The position numbers and the translations under genes were made by a program. DNA of 64,000 nt from Enterovibrio paralichthyis (GTDB lineage Bacteria; Pseudomonadota; Gammaproteobacteria; Enterobacterales; Vibrionaceae), in the NCBI RefSeq assembly GCF_019209835.1, contig NZ_JAHUTS010000020.1, positions 26,081-90,080 of the forward strand, read 5' to 3'. Positions 51,935 to 61,233 of the stretch are shown piece by piece; position 1 is the first letter of the stretch; each line of letters starts with the position of its first letter. Below the pieces are notes generated by a model. That model was not told where the DNA came from. It saw only the letters and a program-made list of their open reading frames with translations, and made no database searches.

Positions 51935-53071
51935 ATGTTTGATTACGAAATTCTACGTCTTATCTGGTGGCTGCTGATTGGTGTATTGCTGATTGGTTTC
52001 GCGGTGACAGACGGTTTTGATATGGGCGTTGGTGCGCTGGTACCGGTTATCGGCAAAACCGATAACGAACGCCGCGTGATGATTAACTCCATCGCGCCAC
52101 ACTGGGACGGTAACCAGGTTTGGCTGATCACGGCTGGTGGTGCACTGTTTGCTGCATGGCCACTGGTGTATGCAGTATCGTTCTCAGGTTTCTACCTGGC
52201 AATGATCCTGACGCTGGCGGCGCTGTGGTTCCGTCCTGTTGGTTTCGACTACCGTTCGAAAATTGAAGATCCACGCTGGCGTAACGCTTGGGACTGGGCA
52301 ATTTTCATCGGCGGCTTCGTTCCACCAATTATCTTTGGTGTGGCATTCGGTAACTTGCTGCAAGGCGTACCGTTTGAGCTGAGCGATATCCTTATCCCTA
52401 CCTACAAGGGCACTTTCTTTGGCCTGCTGAACCCGTTCGCACTGCTGTGTGGTCTGGTTAGCCTGTTCATGATCGTTACCCAGGGCGCGACCTGGCTGCA
52501 GATGAAAACCACTGATGCGCTGCACGTTCGTGCACGTAACGTAGCGCAAATCTCTGCAGTACTGACGGCAGTGTGTTTTGCACTGGCAGGCTTCTGGGCG
52601 CAGAGCATTGAAGGCTTTGTGATCACCAGCCAAATCGTGACGGATGCAGTATCTAACCCACTGAACAAAGAAGTGGTAACCCTGACGGGTGCATTGTTCA
52701 ACAACTACGAAGCTTACCCAGTTCTATGGGCTGCGCCTTTGTTGGCTGTTGTGATGCCTCTGCTGGCTGCACTGGCTTCGCGCTTTGAGCGCGGTGGTTT
52801 TGCATTCCTGTTCTCAAGTCTGGCAATTGCGGGTGTTATCCTGACTGCAGGTTTTGCGATGTTCCCATTCGTGATGCCTTCAAGCCTGGTGCCTTCTCAC
52901 AGCCTGACCATGTGGGATGCGACTTCAAGTGAACTGACGCTGAACATCATGACAGGCGTGGCCTTTGTGATGGTTCCGATCATTCTGGGTTACACCATTT
53001 GGTGTTACTACAAAATGTTCGGTCGTTTGGACAGCAAGTTCATCGAAGAAAACAAAAACTCACTGTACTAA
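51935..53071 (+). CDS. cydB: Cytochrome bd ubiquinol oxidase subunit II
   Basis: Second membrane subunit of cytochrome bd oxidase. It has 378 residues, starts MFDYEILRLIWWLLIGVLLIGFAVTDGFDMG, and has the conserved APHWDGNQVWLITAGGALFAAWP near 47-70. It has about nine helices and is 14 nt downstream of cydA. Confidence 0.97.
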   Translation: MFDYEILRLIWWLLIGVLLIGFAVTDGFDMGVGALVPVIGKTDNERRVMINSIAPHWDGNQVWLITAGGALFAAWPLVYAVSFSGFYLAMILTLAALWFRPVGFDYRSKIEDPRWRNAWDWAIFIGGFVPPIIFGVAFGNLLQGVPFELSDILIPTYKGTFFGLLNPFALLCGLVSLFMIVTQGATWLQMKTTDALHVRARNVAQISAVLTAVCFALAGFWAQSIEGFVITSQIVTDAVSNPLNKEVVTLTGALFNNYEAYPVLWAAPLLAVVMPLLAALASRFERGGFAFLFSSLAIAGVILTAGFAMFPFVMPSSLVPSHSLTMWDATSSELTLNIMTGVAFVMVPIILGYTIWCYYKMFGRLDSKFIEENKNSLY

Positions 53072-53086
53072 GAGAAGGAGTCAACC

Positions 53087-53197
53087 ATGTGGTATTTCGC
53101 TTGGATTCTAGGTGTATTGCTGGCGTGCTCGTTCGGTATCATCAATGCCCTGTGGCTAGAACACACTGAGGCAATGGATCACGACAGTGAAGAATAA
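53087..53197 (+). CDS. cydX: Cytochrome bd oxidase small subunit CydX
   Basis: A 36-residue single-helix protein needed for cytochrome bd stability. It starts MWYFAWILGVLLACSFGI, the CydX signature, followed by INALWLEHTE. The RBS AGAAGGAG lies just upstream of ATG 53087. It lies 15 nt after cydB and overlaps the ybgE start. Confidence 0.95.
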   Translation: MWYFAWILGVLLACSFGIINALWLEHTEAMDHDSEE

Positions 53198-53492
53198 GTT
53201 CACGTCTATGCTAGACGGTCTGCATGACCGTCTTCATATCCGTGTTCTGATGGTGTTGTCGCTTGTATTGGCACTGACATGCGGCGGGTTGGTTATGTGG
53301 GATCCACAGGCATTCGCGGCAAAACTAGGTGGCTTTAACGTGCTGAACGGCCCAGCCTTAATTTGGGCCACCTGTACTGGCATTATTCATGGCATGGCTT
53401 TCAAACCCAGGTTCTGGCTTTGGCAGCTAGTGTTCTTTCCGCCGTTTGCGTGGATTGTCATGATTGCAGTATTGGTGAAGGCTTTTGTTTAA
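53187..53492 (+). CDS. ybgE: Cyd operon protein YbgE
   Basis: A 101-residue membrane protein with three hydrophobic segments (20-40, 55-70, 80-100) of the YbgE family, typically found after cydX. The GTG at 53187 overlaps cydX by 11 nt; ATG 53208 is an alternative start. Function in bd oxidase biogenesis is suspected, not proven. A terminator follows. Confidence 0.85.
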   Translation: MKNKFTSMLDGLHDRLHIRVLMVLSLVLALTCGGLVMWDPQAFAAKLGGFNVLNGPALIWATCTGIIHGMAFKPRFWLWQLVFFPPFAWIVMIAVLVKAFV

Positions 53493-53515
53493 CACCGTCA
53501 AAATGAAATGAAGGG

Positions 53516-53547
53516 AAAGCCCGGACGCATTAGCGCCGGGCTTTTTT
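53516..53547 (+). terminator. Terminator after ybgE
   Basis: Stem AAGCCCGG / CCGGGCTT with an 11-nt loop and then TTTTG. Confidence 0.88.
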
Positions 53548-53640
53548 GCGTTTAGGCGAACTTGACAGCGGGCAACCGTCTCGAATCAGGATTGGTTGGG
53601 TATATTTGCGCCATTCGTGACACGCTTCGTTGCTTGGCGC

Positions 53641-53670
53641 TTTCAAAGCGTTAAGTAAGTCAGTTATAGT
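53641..53670 (+). promoter_or_regulatory. Possible promoter of the ybgC-tol operon
   Basis: TTTCAA (53641-53646) and TATAGT (53665-53670) with an 18-bp spacer, about 40 nt before the ybgC ATG. The -35 is weak, the -10 is good. Confidence 0.4.
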
Positions 53671-53711
53671 AATTCGCTAAACCTTACTATGGATTTCAGG
53701 TAATTATCCGG

Positions 53712-54125
53712 ATGAGAAGTCTCCATCCATTCAAATGGCCAGTCCGAGTGTATTACGAAGACACCGATACCGGTGGCATCGTATATCATGCGAACTACCT
53801 CAAATACTTCGAGCGCGCCAGAACCGAACTTCTGCGTAGCATCGGTGTCCATCAACATACGTTATTTGAAGAACATACCGCGTTTGTCGTGCGCCATATG
53901 GACATTGATTTTCTCAAAGGCGCCCGTCTTGACGAAGCACTGACGGTAGAAACTACGGTGTCAGAGGTGCGTCGTGCAACGCTGACATTCTGTCAGGTTT
54001 TAGTTAATTCAGAGGACGATGTGTTGTGTCGGGCGACAGTTAAGGTAGCCTGTGTCGATTCTGAGAAAATGAAGCCGAAATCCATTCCTAAATCGATTCA
54101 ATCGGAGATTATAAGTGAGCGCTGA
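53712..54125 (+). CDS. ybgC: Acyl-CoA thioesterase YbgC
   Basis: A 137-residue hotdog-fold thioesterase of the Tol-Pal operon. The active-site motif YYEDTDTGGIVYHANYLKYF (Asp near 18) is clear. In E. coli it hydrolyses short-chain and malonyl-type acyl-CoA and links to phospholipid enzymes. Its last codons overlap the tolQ start by 11 nt. Confidence 0.95.
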   Translation: MRSLHPFKWPVRVYYEDTDTGGIVYHANYLKYFERARTELLRSIGVHQHTLFEEHTAFVVRHMDIDFLKGARLDEALTVETTVSEVRRATLTFCQVLVNSEDDVLCRATVKVACVDSEKMKPKSIPKSIQSEIISER

Positions 54126-54801
54126 ACTTTCCATTCTTGATCTGTTCTTGCAAGCCAGCCTGTTGGTAAAAGCAGTGATGTTGGTGTTGCTGGGCATGTC
54201 TATTGTTTCTTGGGCAATGATCATCAAACGCTCGCAAGTGTTGTCTGAAGCTGCGTCAAAAGCAGAACGCTTCGAAGACCGTTTCTGGTCGGGTATGGAT
54301 TTGTCCCAATTGTTCCAGGAAGTTCAGGCACGCAAAGACAACATCTCCGGTAGCGAGCAAATTTTCTACTCAGGCTTTAAAGAGTTCGCGCGTCTTCACC
54401 GCAGCAACGGCAAAGTGCCAGATGCTGTGATGGAAGGAACATCCCGTGCGATGCGAGTGTCCCTGTCGAAAGAAGTTGAATCTCTGGAAACCAATCTGCC
54501 ATTCCTGGCAACTGTTGGCTCTATCAGCCCATATATCGGCCTGTTTGGTACCGTATGGGGCATCATGCATGCGTTTATCGCACTGGGTGCGGTGAAGCAG
54601 GCAACACTGGCGATGGTTGCACCGGGTATCGCAGAAGCGCTGGTTGCAACGGCAATGGGTCTGTTTGCTGCAATCCCGGCAGTTATGGCATACAACCGTC
54701 TGACAGCCAAAGTCGGCAAACTGGAAAACAACTACATGAATTTCATGGAAGAGTTCTCTAGCATTCTTCACCGTCAGGCATTTGCAGCGCCGAAGGAGTA
54801 A
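54115..54801 (+). CDS. tolQ: Tol-Pal system proton channel TolQ
   Basis: Inner-membrane ion-channel subunit energising TolA. It has 228 residues from GTG 54115. Three helices are seen (about 15-35, 137-160, 170-195), with the conserved LFGTVWGIMHAFIALG and GIAEALVATAMGLFAAIPAV. It overlaps ybgC and is 3 nt before tolR. Confidence 0.97.
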   Translation: MSAELSILDLFLQASLLVKAVMLVLLGMSIVSWAMIIKRSQVLSEAASKAERFEDRFWSGMDLSQLFQEVQARKDNISGSEQIFYSGFKEFARLHRSNGKVPDAVMEGTSRAMRVSLSKEVESLETNLPFLATVGSISPYIGLFGTVWGIMHAFIALGAVKQATLAMVAPGIAEALVATAMGLFAAIPAVMAYNRLTAKVGKLENNYMNFMEEFSSILHRQAFAAPKE

Positions 54802-54804
54802 TGG

Positions 54805-55251
54805 ATGCCGTATCAGCGTAAACGGCGGAAAATGACCGCCGAAATTAACGTGGTGCCATACATTGACGTGATGCTGGTACTGCTGATCATTTTTATGGTG
54901 ACAGCACCGTTTGTCACTCAGGGGGTGGATGTCGAACTACCTCAGACTTCAACGGCGAAAACAGCAGCAGAACTTGCCAAAGAGGAAGACAGTGGCGCGT
55001 TCATTATTGTTGAAGTCGATCAAAATGGTGGTCTGGGGCTGAGCGTGAATAATGGCGACATGGTTCGCGGGCTCTCTTTGCAAGACATGCTTGTACGTGT
55101 GAAAGCAGAATTGGAGATCCATCCTAAATCGCCTGTGCTCGTCGGTGGTGATGGGCGTGTACCTTATTCAGAAATCATTCTTACGCTGGATGCGCTGAAC
55201 CAAGCGGGAGTCTCGTCAGTGGGACTAATGACCGAACCGCTTGATTCATAA
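54805..55251 (+). CDS. tolR: Tol-Pal system protein TolR
   Basis: ExbD-family protein that forms the proton path with TolQ. It has 148 residues with one membrane helix at about 18-38 (YIDVMLVLLIIFMVTAPF), including the essential Asp. The periplasmic domain covers 60-145 (VLVGGDGRVPYSEII). Confidence 0.97.
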   Translation: MPYQRKRRKMTAEINVVPYIDVMLVLLIIFMVTAPFVTQGVDVELPQTSTAKTAAELAKEEDSGAFIIVEVDQNGGLGLSVNNGDMVRGLSLQDMLVRVKAELEIHPKSPVLVGGDGRVPYSEIILTLDALNQAGVSSVGLMTEPLDS

Positions 55252-55252
55252 A

Positions 55253-56359
55253 ATGAGAACTGGAATGAAGAAAAAGCAGAATAATAACTACACAGGTTCG
55301 ACGGTCATCTCTGTGCTCCTTCATGCTGCCTTGATTGGTGGTTTGCTTTGGGGGGCGGACTTCACATCAGTGACGCATCAACCTAAAGGACAGAGTATCG
55401 AAGCGGTGGTGATTGACCCGAATGTGGTTAATGAGCAGGCAAGAAAGATCCGTCAGCAGCGTGAAGAAGCGCAGCGGCAGGAAAGTGATCGCCTGCGCCG
55501 CCTTGAACAACAGGCCGAGCTGCTTGAAAAGCAACGTGAACAGGAAGAAAAGCGCCTGCGCGAACTGAGAGCAGAGAAACTGGCCGCTGAAAAAGCAGCA
55601 CGTGATGCGGAAGTTGAACGCAAGCGTATTGCTGAAGCAAAACAAAAAGCCGCTGATGAGCAGCGCAAAGCGGAAGCCGCTGCGCGTGTTGCTCAAGAGA
55701 AGGCAGCTGCAGCAGAAGCAGAGCGCGTTCGCCGAGTTGAAGAACAGCGTAAAGCAGAACAAGCCGCTAAGCAGGCTGAAGCTGAACGCCAGAAAGCGCT
55801 GGCAGAGCAACGCAAAGCTGAGGAAGAGCGTCAACGCAAACTGGCTGAAAAGCAACGCGCTGAAGAAGAAGCTCGTCAAGCGGAAGAAGAGCGCCAACGC
55901 AAGTTAGCTGAGAAGAAGAAAGCCGAAGAGGAAGCCCGTAAGGCCGAAGAAGCTCGTAAAGAAGCTGAACGTAAAGCAGCAGAAGCGAAGCGCAAACAGG
56001 CAGAGCAGGAGGCTGCTCTTAACGAGCTTTTTAGCGGTCTCGAGTCGGAATCCGCTACCAGGGATACGGCTCGGGGACGGTACATTAGTGATGAAGTCTC
56101 GCGTTATGGCTCAATCTATACACAAATGATCCGTCAAAATCTTTTGGTAGATAACAGTTTTCTTGGCCAAGAATGTGTCGTGAAAATGCGTTTATCCGGT
56201 ACTGGCTTGTTGCTTGATGTGACCGAAGTTGGTGGCAATAAGTCGCTTTGTCGGGCGACCAAAGCGGCAGTTTTAAAAGTGTCATCGTTCCCAATGCCTG
56301 ATGACAAAGATGTAGCAGCACAGCTTCAGAGTATTGAACTGACTGTAAAACCAGAGTAA
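55253..56359 (+). CDS. tolA: Tol-Pal system protein TolA
   Basis: Spans the periplasm between TolQR and Pal/TolB. It has 368 residues from ATG 55253. The membrane helix is at about 15-35. The long charged helix of about 60-265 is built of Ala/Glu/Lys/Arg repeats such as AEEERQRKLAEKQRAEEEA. The C-terminal domain (about 275-368) includes RYGSIYTQMIRQNL, and Cys residues near its two strands (QECVV, SLCRAT) may form a disulfide. The first ATG after the tolR stop is used; a second ATG lies 12 nt later. Confidence 0.93.
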   Translation: MRTGMKKKQNNNYTGSTVISVLLHAALIGGLLWGADFTSVTHQPKGQSIEAVVIDPNVVNEQARKIRQQREEAQRQESDRLRRLEQQAELLEKQREQEEKRLRELRAEKLAAEKAARDAEVERKRIAEAKQKAADEQRKAEAAARVAQEKAAAAEAERVRRVEEQRKAEQAAKQAEAERQKALAEQRKAEEERQRKLAEKQRAEEEARQAEEERQRKLAEKKKAEEEARKAEEARKEAERKAAEAKRKQAEQEAALNELFSGLESESATRDTARGRYISDEVSRYGSIYTQMIRQNLLVDNSFLGQECVVKMRLSGTGLLLDVTEVGGNKSLCRATKAAVLKVSSFPMPDDKDVAAQLQSIELTVKPE

Positions 56360-56371
56360 GAGGGAGTCTTC

Positions 56372-57724
56372 ATGCTAAAACGTTTACTCTTCGGTGCATT
56401 GACACTGATGGTAGCAGTCATACAGCCTGCGTATGCAGAGCTGAAACTGGTTATTACCGAAGGGGTTAACTCCGCCCGTCCAATCGCCATCGTGCCTTTC
56501 AAGTGGGAAGGCACGGGTACATTGCCGACCGATGTGTCTGCCGTCATTGCTTCAGATTTGCAGCGCAGTGGTAAATTCAGCCCTGTGCCGCTCGATAAAA
56601 TGCCACAAACGCCATACAACGATGAGCAGGTGGATTTTAATGACTGGACTGCAATGGGCGTGGATGCACTGGTGACTGGCACAATCAGCCCAACACCGGA
56701 TGGCAAATATCTTATCAACTATCAGTTGATCGACATTGTCCGTGGCCAACTGACCGGTGGTCAAAGCAAAGGGTTGTCTGCGACGGGTGAACTGGTACTG
56801 ACCAAAGATCACCTTTTGCTGAATAACCGTAAAGTGGTGGATGCGAAACAGCTTCGACAGTATGCACACCGCATTTCAGACCTGGTTTACGAAAAACTGA
56901 CCGGTGAGAAAGGCGCGTTTCTGACACGTATCGCTTACGTAGTCATCGACGACAAAGCGGATTATCCATACCAGTTGCGTATTGCAGATTATGACGGGTA
57001 CAACGAGTTGTTGGTGTTGCGCTCCAAGCAGCCATTGATGTCGCCAAACTGGTCGCCGGACGGAAAACAACTGGCTTACGTCAGCTTTGAAAACGGTCAG
57101 GCGCAGATCTTTTTAATGAATATTTACACCGGTGAGCGTGAGATGATTTCGTCATTCCCACGTCATAATGGTTCGCCACAGTTCTCACCGGACGGCAGCA
57201 AGCTGGCATTGGTTTTGTCTAAAACCGGCAGCCTGCAAATTTACGTGATGGATCTGAAGACTCGCCAGATGAAACAGATCACAGAAGGCCGTGCGAACAA
57301 CACGGAACCATTCTGGGATCCAGACGGGCAGTCTTTAATCTTTACCTCAGACCGGGGTGGTAAACCACAGATTTATCGAGTAAATTTAGCCGATGGTTCT
57401 ACCAACCGGGTTACATGGCAGGGCAGCCAAAACCTGGGTGGTCAAATTACACCAGATGGTAGATACCTGGTGATGGTTCACCGCTCGGACTCAGGCTACA
57501 ACATTGCAAAACAAGATTTGCAAACGGGCGCTGTTGAGATTCTAACGAAAACGATGTTGGACGAATCTCCAAGCCTTGCGCCAAACGGCAGTATGGTAAT
57601 TTACAGCTCTGTATACGGGCGTGATAACGTGCTTTCATTGGTCTCCATCGATGGACGATTTAAGGCACGACTACCGGCTACTAACGGCAGGGTGAGAGCC
57701 CCAGCATGGTCTCCGTTCCAATAA
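56372..57724 (+). CDS. tolB: Tol-Pal system protein TolB
   Basis: Periplasmic beta-propeller that binds Pal. It has 450 residues with a signal peptide ending near 22 (QPAYA). The alpha/beta N-terminal domain is at 23-165 and the six-bladed propeller at 170-445, with repeats such as SPNWSPDGKQLAYVSFENG and NTEPFWDPDGQSLIFTSDRG. Confidence 0.97.
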   Translation: MLKRLLFGALTLMVAVIQPAYAELKLVITEGVNSARPIAIVPFKWEGTGTLPTDVSAVIASDLQRSGKFSPVPLDKMPQTPYNDEQVDFNDWTAMGVDALVTGTISPTPDGKYLINYQLIDIVRGQLTGGQSKGLSATGELVLTKDHLLLNNRKVVDAKQLRQYAHRISDLVYEKLTGEKGAFLTRIAYVVIDDKADYPYQLRIADYDGYNELLVLRSKQPLMSPNWSPDGKQLAYVSFENGQAQIFLMNIYTGEREMISSFPRHNGSPQFSPDGSKLALVLSKTGSLQIYVMDLKTRQMKQITEGRANNTEPFWDPDGQSLIFTSDRGGKPQIYRVNLADGSTNRVTWQGSQNLGGQITPDGRYLVMVHRSDSGYNIAKQDLQTGAVEILTKTMLDESPSLAPNGSMVIYSSVYGRDNVLSLVSIDGRFKARLPATNGRVRAPAWSPFQ

Positions 57725-57756
57725 TATTTGCGCTTATTTGATATAAGGAAAACAAG

Positions 57757-58284
57757 ATGCAAGTTAACAAAGTACTTAAGGGTTTGGCTGTTGCGCTGCC
57801 TATGTTCACTCTGGCTGCGTGTAGCTCTAGCGACAGCACTACCGGAAGCGATGGTTCAGAAACGACAATGAACAAAGGTTCTGAAACCACTATCGTGACA
57901 CCAGTGGACGGTGGTCAAGGTGGTCTGACTGAACAAGAAATCCGTAACAACGAGCTGCGTCAGTCACAAACTGTTTACTTTGGCTTTGATGACTACTCTG
58001 TACTGCCACAGTTCGAAGATATGCTTGATGCACACGCAGAGTTCCTGCGCGCAAACGGTGACATCAAAGTGGTTGTAGAAGGTCACGCGGATGAGCGCGG
58101 TACACCTGAGTACAACATCGCTCTGGGTGAGCGCCGTGCAAATGCAGTGGCTAAGTACCTGCAAGCTCTGGGCGTACCAGCGTCTCAAATTTCTATCGTA
58201 AGCTACGGCGAAGAGAAGCCACTGGTTCTGGGCCAGAGCGATGAAGCTTACGCGAAGAACCGTCGTGCGGTTCTGGTTTACTAA
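57757..58284 (+). CDS. pal: Peptidoglycan-associated lipoprotein Pal
   Basis: Outer-membrane lipoprotein that anchors the membrane to peptidoglycan. It has 175 residues, lipobox LAAC (Cys22), a Ser/Thr/Gly-rich linker, and an OmpA-like domain near 65-175 with VEGHADERGTPEYNIALGER for diaminopimelate binding. Confidence 0.97.
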   Translation: MQVNKVLKGLAVALPMFTLAACSSSDSTTGSDGSETTMNKGSETTIVTPVDGGQGGLTEQEIRNNELRQSQTVYFGFDDYSVLPQFEDMLDAHAEFLRANGDIKVVVEGHADERGTPEYNIALGERRANAVAKYLQALGVPASQISIVSYGEEKPLVLGQSDEAYAKNRRAVLVY

Positions 58285-58299
58285 TAAAAGGTAAATCCT

Positions 58300-59034
58300 A
58301 TGAACAGTAACACTTTGCGTACACTCTCGCTGGCGTTACTGGTGAGTGCGGCAGTCCCAGTGACTGCCGCACCTGCTCCGGTGACTGAGTTGGGCGGAAG
58401 CAGTGGCTCTATTGAGCGCCTGGAGCGAATGCTGCAAGCTCGCAATCAAATGCAATTGGACATGCAACGTCAACTGGATCAAATGGCCGGTGAGATTGAT
58501 CAATTGCGTGGCACGGTTGAACGAAACAGCCATGAACTTAATCAGATGTTGGAACGTCAACGCGACCTGTACCGCGAGATTGATTCGCTGCGTAATGCCA
58601 AACCGGCACCAGCAGTGGAAACCAGCACTGAAACAACTGACACCAAAGATTCGTATTCTTCGAATCAGAGTGAAAATGCAGAATACGATGCAGCGGTAAA
58701 CCTCATTCTGAAAGAGAAGAATTACGCCGGTGCAACGGATGCTTTCAATGCATTTTTAGCTAAGTACCCAGATTCTATCTATACCCCAAACGCGCACTAC
58801 TGGCTGGGTCAGCTCTACTTCTCTAAGAGCGATTTTGCCGCTGCGAAAAAGAACTTTACGGCTGTAAGCCAGGTTCAGAAATCCAGCAAACGCGCAGATG
58901 CCCTGCTTAAACTGGGTATGATTGCCGAGAAAGAAGGCGATAAAGCGGGTGCCAATGCATTGTTTACCCAAGTTGTAAAAGAGTACCCTGGAACGACAAC
59001 GGCAAAACAAGCTGAAAAGCAGTTGAGCCAATAA
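58300..59034 (+). CDS. cpoB: Cell division coordinator CpoB (YbgF)
   Basis: Periplasmic protein that coordinates PBP1B and Tol during constriction. It has 244 residues: signal peptide at 1-24, coiled coil at about 35-90 (RNQMQLDMQRQLDQMAGEID) and TPR repeats at about 120-240 (AAVNLILKEKNYAGATDAF). It is the last gene of the tol operon and is followed by a terminator. Confidence 0.95.
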   Translation: MNSNTLRTLSLALLVSAAVPVTAAPAPVTELGGSSGSIERLERMLQARNQMQLDMQRQLDQMAGEIDQLRGTVERNSHELNQMLERQRDLYREIDSLRNAKPAPAVETSTETTDTKDSYSSNQSENAEYDAAVNLILKEKNYAGATDAFNAFLAKYPDSIYTPNAHYWLGQLYFSKSDFAAAKKNFTAVSQVQKSSKRADALLKLGMIAEKEGDKAGANALFTQVVKEYPGTTTAKQAEKQLSQ

Positions 59035-59051
59035 GTCAGCCACCTATATTG

Positions 59052-59077
59052 AAAGCCAGCAGTTTGCTGGCTTTTTT
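59052..59077 (+). terminator. Terminator after cpoB
   Basis: Stem AAAGCCAGCA / TGCTGGCTTT with a 3-nt loop, followed by TTTT. Confidence 0.9.
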
Positions 59078-59116
59078 CGTTCTGGCCTTCCGTATTTCCA
59101 ATTAGGGTATTAAGGG

Positions 59117-59145
59117 TGAACATTCGGCATCAAGGGGGGTATAAT
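59117..59145 (+). promoter_or_regulatory. Probable nadA promoter
   Basis: TGAACA (59117-59122) and TATAAT (59140-59145) with a 17-bp spacer. The TATAAT overlaps an in-frame upstream ATG (59144), which supports the later nadA start. Confidence 0.5.
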
Positions 59146-59176
59146 GATCGGATTGCAAGCAACACTGAGTAGGTTG

Positions 59177-60238
59177 ATGAGCCAGATAATTAATACTGCG
59201 GAGTCAGTATATCCATTTCCTCCCAAGCCGGAGGTGCTGTCCGAAAAGCAAAAATCGGACTATATCGCCAGTATCAAATCACTGCTGAAGGAAAAAGATG
59301 CAGTGATGATAGCGCACTACTATACCGACCCTGAAATCCAGGCGTTGGCGGAAGAGACGGGCGGTTTTGTGGGCGATTCACTGGAAATGGCGAAGTTTGG
59401 CAACAAACACCCAGCTAAAACATTGCTAGTCGCCGGTGTACGCTTCATGGGTGAAAGCGCCAAGATCCTAACGCCGGAAAAAACCGTGTTGATGCCAACA
59501 CTGGAAGCAGAGTGTTCGTTGGATTTGGGTTGTCCTGAAGACAGGTTTACCGCGTTCTGTGACGCGCACCCTGACCACACAGTTGTGGTGTACGCTAACA
59601 CATCAGCAGCGGTGAAAGCGCGTGCAGACTGGGTTGTGACGTCTTCTATTGCGCTAGAGATTGTCGAGCATCTGGACGCCGAGGGTAAGAAGATTATCTG
59701 GGGCCCAGACCGTCACCTTGGCTCATACATCGCACAAAAAACTGGTGCAGAGATGTTGCTGTGGCAAGGCGAGTGCGTGGTGCACGATGAGTTTTCCGCC
59801 AAAGCACTGAAAGACATGAAAGCCCTGTATCCTGATGCGGCGATCTTGGTTCACCCTGAATCACCCGCCAGTGTGGTGCAGCTTGCCGACGCTGTAGGTT
59901 CAACCAGCCAGCTTATCAAAGCGGCAAAAGAGCTTCCCCACAAGCAAATGATTGTGGCCACAGACAAAGGCATCTTCTTTAAGATGCAGCAGGTCGTGCC
60001 GGATAAAGAGTTGATTGAAGCGCCAACAGCAGGTGCAGGTGCTACTTGTCGAAGTTGTGCACATTGTCCGTGGATGGCGATGAATGGCTTAGAAGCCATT
60101 GAGCGGGCGCTACGTGATGGTGGCGAAGAGCACGAAATTCATGTGGATGAGGCTGTGCGTGTGAAGTCCCTGGTGCCACTCAATCGAATGCTCGATTTTG
60201 CGGCGTCATTGCAACTGCAAGTTAAAGGCAACGCGTAA
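59177..60238 (+). CDS. nadA: Quinolinate synthase NadA
   Basis: [4Fe-4S] enzyme that makes quinolinate from iminoaspartate and DHAP for NAD synthesis. I chose ATG 59177 (MSQIINTAESVYPFPPKPEV, 353 residues), which aligns with E. coli NadA; the ATG at 59144 has a strong GGGGGG but coincides with a promoter-like TATAAT. Cluster cysteines are seen in AECSLDLGCP and GATCRSCAHCPWMAMNG. HYYTDPEIQALAEETGG is near the start of the catalytic core. Confidence 0.94.
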   Translation: MSQIINTAESVYPFPPKPEVLSEKQKSDYIASIKSLLKEKDAVMIAHYYTDPEIQALAEETGGFVGDSLEMAKFGNKHPAKTLLVAGVRFMGESAKILTPEKTVLMPTLEAECSLDLGCPEDRFTAFCDAHPDHTVVVYANTSAAVKARADWVVTSSIALEIVEHLDAEGKKIIWGPDRHLGSYIAQKTGAEMLLWQGECVVHDEFSAKALKDMKALYPDAAILVHPESPASVVQLADAVGSTSQLIKAAKELPHKQMIVATDKGIFFKMQQVVPDKELIEAPTAGAGATCRSCAHCPWMAMNGLEAIERALRDGGEEHEIHVDEAVRVKSLVPLNRMLDFAASLQLQVKGNA

Positions 60239-60291
60239 CGCCTTGTTTCGTGTGTACTGAAAAACGAGTAGACTCAAATCGATTTAGAATG

Positions 60292-60320
60292 AAAGGCGGG
60301 TAAAATAACCGCCTTTTTTG
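60292..60320 (+). terminator. Terminator after nadA
   Basis: Stem AAAGGCGG / CCGCCTTT with a 9-nt loop, followed by TTTG. Confidence 0.88.
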
Positions 60321-60343
60321 TTGCCAAAATATGGAAAGAAAAA

Positions 60344-61195
60344 ATGGCTCAGACAATGTTAACGGTAGGGTTGCCACTCGCGCTGGCCTGGATGATGTTT
60401 TGTGTTGGCCTGACTCTGTCAGTCGCGGATTTTAAGCGAGTATTACAATATCCTGGCAAGGTAGGGGTAGGGTTATTGGCGCAACTGGTCGGTTTACCCA
60501 TCATCGCGTTTGCCCTCATTCAGATATTTGCTCTGCCACCCGTCGTTGCTGTTGGCCTATGGATCCTAGCATTAGCGCCGGGTGGTGCTTCTTCAAATGC
60601 TATCAGTCATCTCGCCGGAGGAGATTCTGCCCTCTCGATTACCATGACAGCGATAAGCAGCCTTATTATTCCCTTTAGCCTACCTTTGCTGTTGCCACTG
60701 GTTGTGCCAGAGGTGTCCGCGACCCTGCCCATTAAAACAGCGATATTACAGTTGGTGATGGTGACACTGTTGCCTGTTTTGCTGGGTATGGCATTAAATC
60801 ACCGCTGCCGCTCAGCCCGTTTTGAAAGGTTTGCCGAGTTTGCCGGACGCACTGCGTTGTGGGCACTGTTTTTTACCGTTGCTGTAACGCTGGCTGCAAA
60901 TACCAAGGTTTTCTACCAGTTGTTTTCTGTGGTATCCGCAGCAGTGCTGTCTCTTTGCTTGCTGGGAATGGGACTGGGCGCTTTAGTGGCAAAAGGTTTC
61001 GGTGAGGATGGTATTCTTGCCAAAACACTGTCGATTGAAGTGGGCATCCAAAATGCGGGAACCGCCATATTTGTTGCTGTTGTTCAGCTTAAACAGCCAG
61101 AACTGGCTCTGACCCCTTTGCTTTATGGCGTCTTAATGAATATTCCGGTTGTTGTGCTCATCGCACTGCACCGCAGACGCCAACTTTCTTCATAA
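60344..61195 (+). CDS. Bile acid:sodium symporter (BASS) family transporter
   Basis: A 283-residue inner-membrane protein with about nine or ten hydrophobic segments. The BASS signature is visible: ILALAPGGASSNAISHLAGGDSALS near 80-104 and the second crossover GIQNAGTAIFVAVV near 228-242. Members take up organic anions with sodium. The substrate is unknown. It stands alone between two terminators. Confidence 0.9.
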   Translation: MAQTMLTVGLPLALAWMMFCVGLTLSVADFKRVLQYPGKVGVGLLAQLVGLPIIAFALIQIFALPPVVAVGLWILALAPGGASSNAISHLAGGDSALSITMTAISSLIIPFSLPLLLPLVVPEVSATLPIKTAILQLVMVTLLPVLLGMALNHRCRSARFERFAEFAGRTALWALFFTVAVTLAANTKVFYQLFSVVSAAVLSLCLLGMGLGALVAKGFGEDGILAKTLSIEVGIQNAGTAIFVAVVQLKQPELALTPLLYGVLMNIPVVVLIALHRRRQLSS

Positions 61196-61224
61196 AAAAA
61201 GCCGCTGATTTCAGCGGCTTTTTT
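61195..61224. terminator. Bidirectional terminator between the BASS gene and dbpA
   Basis: AAAAAAGCCGCTGA / TCAGCGGCTTTTTT with a 2-nt loop, between convergent genes. Confidence 0.92.
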
Positions 61225-61233
61225 CAATTAGGC

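Noticed and set aside
59144..59176. Upstream nadA start at 59144
   Set aside because: It has a strong purine tract, but the ATG is part of a TATAAT with a correctly spaced -35, and NadA homologs align from the start at 59177.
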